Source: Aegilops tauschii subsp. strangulata (lineage: Eukaryota; Streptophyta; Magnoliopsida; Poales; Poaceae). From it: DNA of 64,000 nt. The stretch spans positions 376,875,633 through 376,939,632 of the forward strand of contig NC_053039.3 of NCBI RefSeq assembly GCF_002575655.3. The letters are read 5' to 3'. A model generated the notes under the pieces. It saw nothing but the letters and a program-made list of their open reading frames with translations, did no database searches and was not told the DNA's origin. This document shows, in pieces, positions 35,774 through 46,728 of the stretch. Each line of letters begins with the position of its first letter. Within the stretch, counting starts at the first letter, position 1. The position numbers and the translations under genes were made by a program.

Positions 35774-36590
35774 CGCCGAACTCTCTGTTCGTCTCCTTCT
35801 CCCTGTTGTTTCCATTTATTTTTCCTCTCTTTTTGTTCTTCCTTTTTTTCTAGCCTTAAAGCTTTCGCGCGGCTAAACTGTGCACCTGTGACGTAGCATC
35901 CTCGAACATGTATGTCCATTATACCTATGGGCTTCCCGGACAGAAGCTTATTATTATTATTCTCCGAGCATCAAGATCATCACATATGCGTTTTTTCCAT
36001 ATGTACCTTTTCTTCGCCATTATATGCATCGATATGACTTAAGTTTTGGCCAAGCTGGGTTGCCTGGCTCCTGTGCTTATGTCCTACGTTCCCATTAGTT
36101 CGGCTAGGGCATAAAGGGAGCACCTCTGCGATTGTTACTGCCGGGTCATCCGGATGTGTACCTCAGACTGGGTGAAGCCGAAAGTTAGCATTCTTAAGGG
36201 AATATTCGGTCGGTGGATTAAAGATGTTTTTGCATTCACCCCGTTGTGAACCCCCAGATGTTACGCATACTGCGATTTTTTCAATCACAGTTCGGACATG
36301 CACATTCACGCATGCACACCCAGGGAAAGGAACCCTTAACGGAACTATTCTCTCTGGAAGATGTTTCTTACAATCATAATGTAATATAACATAACTAGCC
36401 GGATACAACTTGTCTGTTCAAGCAACTATGACCCCTACGCCTGGTTTCCACGCATACCCCGGTCTATTTTGCCGCTCAGGTATTCGAAAACACTCCGCAC
36501 CTTCGGGTCCAGAGGTCGAAGCGAAAAGGTCTGCCATGACAATCGTTTTACAATTCGGCTAGAGATAAATATGACAAGGAAAGTACATAG
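35774..36590 (+). other. Non-coding interior of element D
   Basis: About 0.8 kb of TE-internal sequence between the integrase stop and the end of the antisense gene. A T- and CT-rich stretch at 35795-35860 follows the pol stop. No ORF or motif is recognised. Confidence 0.6.
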
Positions 36591-39383
36591 TCACATGGAC
36601 TCAAAAATTTCCTCCTCTATACCGTCTAGCAGGCTGTCTAACTTACAATCCTGTTGGGAATATTTGGCGGCTACTTCTACTTGGTCATATACCAAATTAA
36701 CGGGAACTTCTTTTCCATCTGACACTAGAGGTCCGACCCAGGCCATACGATTCGGATCAAGCTTGGTATACCGTGTTTTCAACATGGCCCAGGCCTCTTG
36801 TGCACCTTCCCGGCAGGCCGATATCTTCCACAATCGGAAACGCCGCCGCGCTCCCTTGAATAGTTGTACAAGCTCCTCCATACTTCCTGGAGGGGAGGTG
36901 GATGGCCATAAGGCCTTGGCAACACTTCGCACCCGTGCATTTGCGACAGCTCTTGCAGCAGATCGCCCGACGATCCGGACATCTCCTCTTCTGGACGGCC
37001 AGTCAGCATACCTACAAACATAACTCTATCAGTTCCTTTCATCTCGGAATTCCTCGAAGGTAAGTTTGACCACATACTGAATATACCGCCTCGCAGCCTT
37101 TTATTTTCCTTCACGGAGTCAGCCAGCTGGGCCCGCACATCTTTCAGTTCTTCGCCCAGCTGGGTGTTGGAATCCTGGAGCTTGTTTTTCTCCACCCTGA
37201 CTCATTGTTAGAACAGGTTCGCCCGCAGCGAGTAGCCTTTTGGACTCTTTCTCTCCCGCTTGAGCGGCTTTCATTTGCTCCTCTAATTGATCTGACGATC
37301 CTGTCATGATATAAGCAACAGTGTTAGCATGTCTGGTATTTAATTATGTTCTCTGTATGGAGGGGACTATTACCTGGTGACGTCTTCCTGGATTTCTCCA
37401 GTTCGGCGGTAACAACAGTTAGCTGTGTCCGACACCTTTCTAGCTCTTGAGACAACAGGTTGTTCTTCTCCGTAAGCACCTGGTTATACAATGATCCTTA
37501 AATCAGTTGTATCAACTGCTTCAAGTCTCGGGAGCTACTGGTATATAATTATCATGTTTGGACAATGTAAACTTACCTACATATCTTTTAAATGCTGATC
37601 TGTGGCTCTGTTAAGCCAATCTCGAGTAGCTCGGATGTATGCATCAGCCGAGCTGAAGGCATTAAACGCATCTTTTGTAAAGCTGGGGTCTCGTAAAACG
37701 GCCCTCCGGCGCCGATGATTCATGGCGCTCTCCACTTCTGAGTTTGTGACGGATACATCATCTGAATCCTCTGCCGAAGGACAGTCCGGTGTCACTCCCG
37801 TATCAGCCCCCGTCTTTACGGCAGGACCTGGACTCCGGCTGCTGGGAGTATGACCGGCCGGACCCCTGGACATAGTCCGGCGAACTCTTTTCCTGATACA
37901 GGACAAACGGAAAAAGTCATAGTTGGATGCGACTGCCATGGGGCATATTTACAAATCCATACCTCTTCAATGAAGGCTCGGCTGGGTCTTCGTTTGCCTT
38001 CCTCTTTGAAGGCTTGCCCGGCGTGGAGGCCGCTCTCTTTGGAGTAGCCTCTGGGGTAGCATGGCGCGCCGAATGCCTCCCCTCTGGAGCACGAGACAGT
38101 GCGGTGGGTGAGGCAGAACGAGGAAAATCTTTCGGAGGAGATGTCTCATGATTACTTATGTGTGAGGTAGGGAGAAGACCGGGATAGTCGGCGGTGATGG
38201 CCACTTCCATGCCGTCATAGCTCGCCTGGTAAAACACCCCATCCTCGAGCACCACGAATATATCCAGATCCTCTTCGAATCGGGGGGTCAAGGTCCCGGT
38301 TGTGGTCCTCTGGCTGTGGGGCGGGGCTGTGAAGCCCCTCGGAGATCTTTCGCCATTTCTGTTATAAATGGACGGATCAATATTCATTAAAAGTGGCTCA
38401 GGGAGTGGAGTAAGTAGAGCAGAGAGGTTGGGACTTACCCAGCTGGGAGGATTGTACATGGAAAATCCATCTCTGCGCTTAATACGAATAAATTCCTCTT
38501 CCTCCCCTTTGAACAGTTCGGCCAATATTTTGGCCAAAGCGGCGGGGGTGTCCGGACCTTTCCGGCCGCAGCGGGAGGCGTCATCCTCCCCATTATAGTG
38601 CCACATGGGAAGCCCTCTGTATTGGAGTGGCTGAACCCCTCGCACTATGGAAGTTGCCATTACCTCAACTATTGATAATCCGGACTGGGCAAGTGTCTTT
38701 ATCTTGCTCATGAGTTGCTGGACTTCCGCACTATCTTCCTCCTCGAGGCTCCAAGGGCGCCAGCTGTGGCGTTTCTTCAATGGAATGCTTGTGAATTCAG
38801 GAAGACCCCTTCGGACTGGGTCGGGTAGGGCGACGTCCTCAATGTAGAACCATTCGGAAGGCCACTCTTCGGATGCCCTCTTCGGTGTGCCTGACATGTA
38901 TCCGGTCTCGGCGATGCGCCATACCTCGGCTCCGCCCACTTCAAATATTGATCCCTCGTGGTTACGCGGGACGAGGCAGAACATCTTTGCACAATTCAAA
39001 ACGGGCCTCACAGCCCAGGAATAGTTCGCAAAGAGCGACGTAACCGCAATGTGCAGGATGGAGGCAGGAGTGAAGTTGTGCAGTTGGAGGCCATAATACT
39101 CCAGAAGCCCTCGGAGGAACGGATGAATTGGAAATCCGACGCCTCTTAGCAAGTAGGGGACGAAGCACACTCGTTCCCCCCCCCCAGATGGATTGGGGAA
39201 ATTCTCCGCCTGGGCCTCGCCATTGAAGGAGGTCAACCCAGCCCGAACAGGGACCAGATCCGTGGGAGGAAGAAATCCCTGTGTTTGCAGCTTCGCCAGC
39301 TGACCGTGGGAAATGGAACACCTCTCCCAATCGCCTTTTTCTGTGCCGCAGGGACGGGGGGAGGAGCTGGGAGCACTAGCCAT
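36591..39383 (-). pseudogene. Antisense gene of element D (Transposase_28-like), longest open copy
   Basis: ATG at 39383 (the frame is open upstream to 39452). 39383-37917 is open for about 488 codons. The domain reads LLRGVGFPIHPFLRGLLEYY, GLQLHNFTPASILHIAVTSL and WPSEWFYIEDVALPDPVR. A GTAAGT donor sits at about 38437, in the same place as the first intron of the E copy, and TTTATAACAG is a possible acceptor 80 bp on; retention would keep the frame open. The C-terminal half has PKRAASTPGKPSKRKANEDP, a possible nuclear signal. Further exons 37939-37577 (acidic, ending DWLNRATDQHLKDM), 37307-37119 and 37195-36779 (coiled coils) and 36932-36591 complete the gene as in E. The later exons are frameshifted. 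Confidence 0.65.
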
Positions 39384-39695
39384 GTTAGATTGGTCTTTCC
39401 TAGAAAGCTCTGAGGATTTTTCTGCGTGGTGCTGAATGGATCTGATATCCAATATCTTTAAATAGACGCTCTTTTTTACATGGCCGGGGTGTTATGTGCA
39501 AAAGTACCCTAACCCCTCGCATTCGCTCGACACGTGGAAGCTGAAGTCGTTGATGCACAGAAGCCGAAGGGCACGACATTAAATGGAAGGCCGAATACAT
39601 CTCTTTGAAGTCATCAGAGGAGGAACCCGCCTTCCAATGCCGAAGACAATCTGCGCGCCGGACACCTCGTCATTGAAGCCTGGTTCAGGGGCTAC

Positions 39696-40168
39696 TGAGG
39701 GAGTCCTGGACTAAGGGGTCCTCGGGCGTCCGGCCTGTTAGCCGTGGGCCGGACTGGTGGGTTGTGAAGATACAAAGACCGAAGACTAGTACCCGTGTCC
39801 GGATGGGACTCTCCTTGGCGTGGAGGGCATGCTGGGCAACCACGTATGAAGATTCTTTTCCTCTGTAACCGACTTTATGTAACCCTAGATTCCCCCGGTG
39901 TCTATATAAACCGGAGGGCTTGCTCCGTAGAGAGCATCATAATCATACAAGCTAGACTTCTAGGGTTTTAGCCATTACGATCTCGTGGTAGATCAACTCT
40001 TGTAATACTCATATTCATCAAGATCAATCAAGCAGGAAGTAGGGTATTACCTCCATAGAGAGGGCCCGAACCTGGGTAAACATTGTGTCCCCTGTCTCCT
40101 GTTATCATCGACCCTAGACGCACAGTTCGGGACCCCCTACCCGAGATCCGCCGGTTTTGACACCGACA
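39696..40168 (+). repeat. 3' LTR of element D
   Basis: 473 bp, TGAGGGAGTCCTGGAC at the left and TTTTGACACCGACA at the right. TATA box TCTATATAAACC at 39901. It is preceded by GGTTCAGGGGCTAC, the polypurine-like end also seen beside the B and E 3' LTRs. Confidence 0.9.
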
Positions 40169-40173
40169 GTTGT

Positions 40174-42524
40174 AATGCAGGGAGCACTAGAGGTGCCAAA
40201 AGTTCCTCCAATTGTTGCATATCTGGTCCTCCACCTACTGAGTTAGCTGAATTGCCATCTGATAGATTTAAACCAGGAGAAAGAGTGAGCCCATTGTCAT
40301 CATTATAAACAATGTTAGGATTTACAGCATCCAAAGGGCCAAGCAGATCATTGAGCTCAATTAAGTCCTCTGGTTGTACATGCATGTCAACAGGGGCCTG
40401 TGGCATAGCCAAGTGGCCCCAGCCCTCATCCTCAGGTTCGATAACCATGTCATCAACATTTGCATTATCTTGTTGAACCAGGTGTGCAACAACAGGTCCC
40501 ACTAGCAGATTATTCTAATTAGGGTGATGAGACTATTCTGGTGGCCTAGGGTGGGGATTGCCATCTGCTGGAATCGGGTCTTCATCTAGTGGGGGGGCCC
40601 TGCCGGCATATCTTGGAAGATAACCACAGGACAGGTCCAAGACTGACCACTCTGGCTGTTAGCCCCGGAAACTACAATACTGGCCGGAACATCTCTTAGG
40701 GCATCAATCTTGACCTTTACAGTGATAGCAGCGTCAGAAGATTTGACTCTGTCCCAAACTTGCAGTTCACCAAAACTAGATGTGGCATTGAACAGTTCTT
40801 GAAAAGATCTGAGGTCGGCTGGGAATCCCACTACGAGAAGCCAAACATCTCTGTGGAGGGAGAAATTTTTCCAGTTCATCCCCTTGTTGTGCTTCTGAAG
40901 AGGAAGTGGACATCGTCATGCTGATGAGGCCAAGAACTAACTAGCAAATCACGATCTGTAGCACTGCGAAGTCGAACAAAAGCCTGACCAAAGGGGCATC
41001 TAGTGATAGAGACCACACCAATCCTCTTTGACTGAAGGAATTCCTGAAGGATCTCTCTAGCATTAACAAACGCAACCTCACCGACTAGCATCGGGATGAT
41101 GGTGACTATGGCAAGGTCTTCATTGGTCGGCAAGAGTTTACCATGGATGACGCGATGGCGAGCCAGCCGGCCTTCAACCTCAATGGCTTGGCAACCCGCA
41201 GGAAGGAAGGGCACAGGGTTGAAGGGAAAGGTAGCCATTGCTGGCGATGGGGTAGCAGGGGAGGAGAGGATTGTTGGCGGAGGAGTGGAGAGTTGTAGCA
41301 GTGGAGGATTTGGGCGGTGTGAATGGGAGGCGGCAGGGGCGGTAATGCGGGTGGCAGGCTGATTTGACTTGACTGCGGGGTTGCTTGTCTCTCTGAGAGT
41401 GGGGTCAAGGGGGGGCGAGGCGGTTGTCATGACTGTTGCCCAAAACCGAGTTGAGAGACTGATTTGTGGCCCCGTTCGAGGAAGCCGAAGAGTTCAGCGT
41501 GCCACCAAAACGGCAAGTCGCCTGAATATGGCCCAGACGCTTACAACCATAGCACCTGATTCTGTTATTGCAATTGGGCCGCAAGTGATCAGGAGAAAGA
41601 CACCGAACACAGAAGTTGGGTCCTCGGCCTCTAGCTCGGGATTGAGTGGGCCTATGACTAGTCATTTGAAATGCCGAAGAACCCACCTTAGTAACTGCAA
41701 TATTATTGGGTGGAGTTAAGATAGGAGAAACAGCAGGCATTGACTGCGCTAGGCACTCTGAAGCGGAAAGAACAACCGGATTACGATCACGAACTGCATG
41801 AACTTGGGAATCTGGGCGATGAAAGATGCGTGGGCTTTGAATGGCAGCAGCATATGATCTACGATCACTTGATCGATCAACAAGAGTCCATTCCTGATCT
41901 TGTTCCTTAAGATAGAGTTGATATTCCTTTCAAAAATCAGGTCCACCTCGACCCCAAAGAAAGAAACCCACGTTAAAAAGCTCATTCACATAATTTCCCC
42001 CTTTAATAATCGCAAAACCCACATCCTTATTAGATGAGACACTGAATTTAAAGGACCAGTTTTGGAGGCAGGAAACTTTGAAGCGGGACGCATGTCCACC
42101 GAAGCAGGATTGAAGGATGAGACTGACCGATTTATTCTTGATGCGAAGTTTGGATCTGCTGATTTCCGTGACGAGGAAGAATTCCCTAAGGTTACCACCT
42201 TCCTGATGGTTGACAGGAACCCCAAACTGCTTCCAGATGTAGGCCTCGAACGCCAGGCCTGGCTCAAACTTGAGATCCGAGAATGCCATGCCAAGGAGGG
42301 GGAGTGGACGCCGTGGCCAGGGCGGCCATGTCCACCGAAGCAGGATTGAAGGATGAGACTGACCGATTTATTCTTGATGCGAAGTTTGGATCTGCTGATT
42401 TCCGTGACGAGGAAGAAATCCCTAAGGTTACCACCTTCCTGATGGTTGACAGGAACCCCAAACTGCTTCCAGATGTAGGCCTCGAACGCCAGGCCTGGCT
42501 CAAACTTGAGATCCGAGAATGCCA
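40174..42524 (-). pseudogene. L1-type LINE ORF1 (nucleic-acid-binding protein), broken
   Basis: Minus strand, with pieces in several frames. In order: MAFSDLKFEPGLAFEAYIWK and FGVPVNHQEGGNLREFF (42524 and again 42289), then two CCHC zinc knuckles CVRCLSPDHLRPNC and CYGCKRLGHIQATC (about 41555-41640). A Pro/Ser-rich linker follows, then a conserved domain EDLAIVTIIPMLVGEVAFV, RCPFGQAFVRLRSATDRDLL and REVWLLVVGFP-like sequence, and an acidic tail down to 40174. The organisation matches ORF1 of grass L1-type LINEs. At least four stops or shifts separate the parts. It is cut at 40169-40173 by element D; the matching 3' part is 5581-6483. Confidence 0.7.
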
Positions 42525-42562
42525 TGCCAAGGAGGGGGAGTGGACGCCGTGGCCGGGGCGGC
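42091..42562 (-). repeat. 236-bp tandem duplication in the LINE ORF1 start
   Basis: 42091-42326 and 42327-42562 are nearly identical (visible changes: AATTCCC/AATCCC, GGCCAGGG/GGCCGGGG). The unit holds the ORF1 start codon and about 70 codons. 236 is not a multiple of 3, so a start in the distal copy would not read through in frame. Confidence 0.9.
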
Positions 42563-42928
42563 CAACGGCGGGGTTTGGTGGCTGCCGGGGCCGGAGTGGC
42601 CGGCGGCAGGGCTAGGCGGCAGGACATATGTTATTATCATCGATGACAAAAGTGTCGTTCTCTGCTAGACAAGATCAGTAATGCCACCCCACGGAAAGAA
42701 ACGGTACACAGGTCCATGGTCGCAAGAAGAATTGGGATATTTTTATACTTTTTTTTGCTGCGGCTGGTAGCACGAATCGTGTGTTTGATCTTTTGTTGGC
42801 AACTAGTATGATTTTCTATGAGCTCGTGACCCATCCGCTTTGAAAATGATGGGAAGATAACCCTTTTCAAGATGCAGAATCTGCGTTTAGCGCCTTAGTG
42901 GACACGCCGAGACACACAGTAGCGTTTA
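42563..42928. other. Unannotated DNA at the LINE 5' side
   Basis: GC-rich for about 60 bp (possible LINE 5' leader), then mixed sequence. I see no gene, repeat end or target duplication for the LINE here. Confidence 0.4.
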
Positions 42929-43488
42929 GAGCATCTCCAACAGCGGCGCCGAAAATCACACGCGTGCGAGAAACAGGTGTTTTAGCATGCGCTGAGCGGT
43001 TTCGCACGCTCCAGCAGGCGTGGGAGATCCCGGCGTGCGGCAAAGAATCGCGCGCGCGCGAAAAAATGGCCCGACGCGCGGCAGTTGTGGCGCGCGGCGT
43101 GCGGCGCGCTCTATAAAATGCGCGCGCCCGAGCCGTCAACTGCACAATCGAGCGGCGCGTCGCCCCTTCTTCCCCCCGCCGCCCTCTTCTTCCTCGCATC
43201 CGACGCCCCCACCGCCGCCGCCGCCGTTGTTTTATTTGTATCAGACTAGTTTGTGGTGTTTGGTTGAACTATGTTATTTGTATTGTTGGATTTTATCTTC
43301 ATGTTGTTTCAAAATATCGTTCGTATGTGTTCTGGTTGCTCGAGGGCGCCGGTTTTTTTCAGCGCCTGTTGGAGTGGCTCGCGCATGCAATATTTTGCAG
43401 CGGTCGCTGGAGCCAGCGCTCTGCTGCGCGTAAAAAACATTATTTTCGCACTGTAAAAAATTGTTTTGCGCGCCTGTTGAAGATGCTC
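42929..43488. mobile_element. PIF/Harbinger-type MITE
   Basis: 560 bp. Left end GAGCATCTCCAACAGC, right end complement GAGCATCTTCAACAGG, flanked by TTA on both sides (42926-42928 and 43489-43491), the target duplication of PIF/Harbinger. The left half is GC-rich with CGCGCG runs (43045-43135) and CCGCCGCCGCC; no transposase. Confidence 0.75.
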
Positions 43489-43567
43489 TTAGAATCAGAA
43501 AACGTCTACGACGAGGACCATGTTGCATGCATGTGACGAGTGCCTGGCAATGATAATGATCTCATAA

Positions 43568-44355
43568 TCTATACCTACTATTAAAGGGAATAGGTATTCT
43601 TGGTTTGGTTTAGCCCTTTTCGTTTGGTTTACACACGCTAAGTCATCTGGCCCAGATACTTGTATGTTCATGAGCCTTTTATGGGCTTTCGCGAAAAATA
43701 ATTGGGTCAAAATAAATCAACATTGTGGGAATTGAATACATGACCTCATTTATAGCTCTTCGATGTAACAACCAACTACCTACGCACCTTTCAAATTAAC
43801 TAATCCCAACTCGCTCTAAATATACGAGTGGCAGTCATCATGTTTAGGCGAGCTAATTAAGCAAATGAGCTAATAAAGGAAGGATTGTGGGCTTAATAGA
43901 ATATTTAAACGGATGTGGCTAATTAAAGAAAGGATTATGGGTAAATAGGTGGAATAACTAAAAGAAAGATCGTGATCTTAATAAATTCTATATGAAGGAT
44001 TTGAGGTAAAAAGGTAGGATAATTAAAAGGAAGGATCTGCAGACTTCAATGTGTTGGGGCTAATAAATTAGAAAAGAAATTATTTGATTCCCGACTAAAA
44101 TGAGTCAGGATGTCATGGTAATTAATGAAAGGATTATACTTAAATGGCATTAAAAAAGATTATACTTAAATGGAATCAGTGGGAGATTATGTCCGGCAAA
44201 GAAAATATGAACACGGCTATATTGCAACGTATTTTTCTATGTTCATTTATGCTTTGTTGCAGCATGTTCTTCATAGGGAATCCGGTGCTGTGAGACATTA
44301 TGCTTGCATAAAACATCAATTTTCTCTGTTGCAACGCATGGGGCATATGTGCTAG
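43568..44355 (+). mobile_element. Helitron-like non-autonomous element
   Basis: It starts TCTATACCTACTATTAAAGG after an A and ends GCAACGCATGGGGCATATGT then GCTAG followed by T. That gives the TC...CTRR ends and A/T insertion site of Helitrons, and the 3' end resembles other cereal Helitron ends. TGTTGCAACG near 44331 could form the short terminal hairpin. No Rep/helicase is present. The call rests on the ends only. Confidence 0.5.
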
Positions 44356-44547
44356 TGTGAGATCTAAGGCATATTGAATGCTTGACCACGGCATATATTT
44401 GGTTTTGCATCAGCCAGTACGCGTCTATTTTAATCAAACGTGTACGTAGTACCGAAATGTAAATTATAGCGACAGAGGTACGCACTGATCTTTTATTGGA
44501 TCCAAGATATAAATAAGCAAAATTGGTAGAAACGTAGCAACATGTAA

Positions 44548-45719
44548 GAGCATCTACAGCCGGACTTAGCAAATCTGGCCTCTTAAACGCCTGCGGACGC
44601 GCCGGGCGCGTCCGCAGGCACTGAACGAGCACTCCTCAAAAAATGCAATTCATATTCGGACACCTCAATTCATATCTCAAATCCATACAAACTCATGTAA
44701 CTACGTCGACGCACGCACATCGTCCTGCTGCTCCATTACACTATACTAAACATGTCATCGGACTACCAAAATTTGGCATGTTTGGCTATGGTGGAGTTCA
44801 TCCACGGCTGCCCTTACCCTTCCCGGCGCCCTTGCTATCCTTCTCGGGGAAGTACTGGTCGAAGACGCAGTACAGATTGAGCCGGATCTGCTCGTCGTCG
44901 GAGCTGCCCTCGCCGTCGATGTCCTCCTTCTCCTCCTTCGGTGGCAGTCCAGCCATGGCACGAACCGCCCGATTCTGCTCAAGGGCGAGGGCGCGCGTGT
45001 TCCTACGCTATCGTTTCTTCAAAATGCGGGCGCGGATGGCTTCCTACTCTGCGGCTGCCCGCGCCGCCGCCTCCGCCGCCGTAATACGCGCCGCGGCGGC
45101 CCTTATCCTCTACTTCCCATGGTGGGCCGCCCGTTTCCGGTGGGATTCCTACATTGCCCGACTGGTGATGGGGAAGGATAGGTGTTCCGGCCGGGACCGT
45201 GAGGATCCAGCACCAGAGGACCCCGAGTGTCCGGTGAGTCGACGCTATGGTGTCGCGGCGGACGGATCCGTCCGTTGGCGGGGCGTTGTCCTCCCGGAAG
45301 CGGGGGAGTGCAATGTGGACTGCCATTGCCTCTTCCAACCCACGCGGAATGACACCCCAATCGACGGATCAAGACTAGTCGGAGTCCGATCCACTGCCTG
45401 TCATGGCGGAGAAGGGCGGAAACCATCGGAAATGAGCTCGGGTGGCGGAGGGGAGTGGAGTGAAGTGGTTAGGGTTTTCTCCGGCGTGAGGATGGGGACG
45501 AATATAAGTGGGGTCAGGAGGGCCAGCATGGGTCGGGTCCCATGTGGCGGACGTGCCCGGGTGCCCACATATCCGCCCCATATTTGGGCTGGATATGGGG
45601 GGTGCCGGTCAGCCTGGGCGTTTGAGGCCCCTTTGAGGCGTCCGTCTGGGTCAAAAAAGTGACCGGGCAGCCCGCCCGGACGTATGAGGCGGGTTTGAGA
45701 GGTCCGGCTGTAGATGCTC
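44548..45719 (-). mobile_element. PIF/Harbinger-type element, non-autonomous
   Basis: 1,172 bp. Ends GAGCATCTACAGCCGGAC (left and, as complement, right), flanked by TAA (44545-44547 and 45720-45722). A hairpin GCCTGCGGACGCGCC/GGGCGCGTCCGCAGGC lies just inside the left end. No DDE transposase. The interior is GC-rich and encodes, on the minus strand, the remnant listed separately. It shares its ends with the element at 52546-54631, so they could use the same transposase. Confidence 0.75.
44798..45330 (-). pseudogene. Remnant coding sequence in the Harbinger-type element
   Basis: From the internal Met codon at 44956 the minus frame reads MAGLPPKEEKEDIDGEGSSD, DEQIRLNLYCVFDQYF and a Lys/Gly tail, ending TGA at 44798-44800. 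Upstream (to about 45330) sequence with coding character continues in changing frames. This looks like the tail of the accessory (Myb-like) ORF of a Harbinger rather than the transposase, but no Myb motif is left to prove it. Confidence 0.35.
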
Positions 45720-45722
45720 TAA

Positions 45723-46072
45723 AAGTGGTATGCAATGATTTTTCCCTAAATCTAATTCAAACATGACACATTGTTTTTCCTGAATCTTCAATAAGATTTC
45801 AGTATTTTTTAGGTTTTTGCTTGATTTCTTATTAAATTGTTTTTATATATTTGTTCTCTCAATATTTTTGTATTCTGTCGCACATGTGAAGTCACCATCG
45901 GTCATTGAATTTTTTTATCTTTTTCTTAAAGTTTTGATCCTTACATGTTGAGGATAATGGTGCATATGTTAAGTAACCGAAGAAGGTACACATATTTTCC
46001 TTTTTGTGGAAAAGGATCCGGATATATTATAAATGTTCATCAAAAGTATAACATCCGAAACAAATAAAATTA
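45723..46072. other. Unannotated AT-rich DNA
   Basis: T-rich stretches, no ORF. The last ~60 bp (ATAACATCCGAAACAAATAAAATTACATC) resemble a dispersed repeat that appears to continue at 46310 after the MITE. Confidence 0.4.
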
Positions 46073-46080
46073 CATCAAGG

Positions 46081-46309
46081 AGGTTGTTTGGTTCACAGCC
46101 GAGAGCCGCCACGCCAAATTATTGGCGTTGACCAGATGCCTTGGCCAGCGTTTGGACGGACGCCAATCTTTTGGACATGCGCCAACTTTTTGGCTCCCCG
46201 TTTAGTTTCTGCACCAACTCCCGGCGAGACAGCGGCGGCGAGTTTGTCCGCCAAATATTTGGCTAGCCCCGCGTTGGTAAGGCTGGCATGGGCGCAAGCC
46301 AAACAGCCT
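46081..46309. mobile_element. hAT-type MITE
   Basis: 229 bp with inverted ends AGG(T/C)TGTTTGG(T/C)T. The flanks CATCAAGG (46073-46080) and CATGATCT (46310-46317) could be a mutated 8-bp target duplication. No coding sequence. Confidence 0.5.
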
Positions 46310-46728
46310 CATGATCTCTGTACCACCGAATGACCACTGCTGCAGTTAAAACAAACCGATGACGTGTAGTTGTGGTCGATCCCCTACTGGAGCTGGCCTG
46401 ACCTAGGCGATGATAACCGAGAAGTCTTCGTACATGTGCCCCTATAGACTAGAGCCAGGAGCTCCAGTCGCTGTCGTTGAACTATTGGATTGATCTGAAG
46501 CACCTGACACCAGACCTCGCAGGGGGCACACATGATGATAAACGTAAACTACCGCCCCGAGGAGACAGCTGGAATCTACGTCGAAGCTCCGTTAATTTTG
46601 TCCCGCCAAACAAATCTCGACGATGAAGCACTACCATCCGCCGAGCGCCTCTGCGAGGACCACACCATCCTCCACACGCCTCCGGATGGTACGCTGTACC
46701 ACCAAAACAAGGGCGAGACGGGGATAAT
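46310..46728. other. Unidentified sequence split by several transposons
   Basis: GC-balanced sequence of about 420 bp that appears to run on at 48165-48236 and 49564 onward, because each break carries an exact short target duplication. I could not identify it; it may be an old dispersed repeat or a gene fragment. No open frame spans it. Confidence 0.4.

Larger units (their letters stand above)
6484..40168 (+). mobile_element. Gypsy LTR retrotransposon D, pol-bearing (Fatima-like, Tat lineage), 5'-truncated
   Basis: This plus-strand element spans 33.7 kb because element E (23.9 kb) sits in its integrase. Order: truncated 5' LTR (6484-6688), leader, gag-protease (6715-8521), RT and RNase H (8522-10665), integrase (10666-11039 plus 34950-35773), non-coding DNA, antisense gene (39383-36591, minus) and 3' LTR (39696-40168). 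Without E it is about 9.8 kb. Two RNase H regions and an extra antisense ORF after integrase fit the Tat branch of Ty3/gypsy. It is inserted in the LINE; GTTGT at 40169-40173 should be the right target duplication, and the left copy was lost with the LTR start. Confidence 0.85.

Noticed and set aside
44643..45662. 339-codon open frame on the plus strand
   Set aside because: It lies inside the Harbinger-type element and opposes the strand that carries recognisable coding text; composition is GC-driven low complexity.
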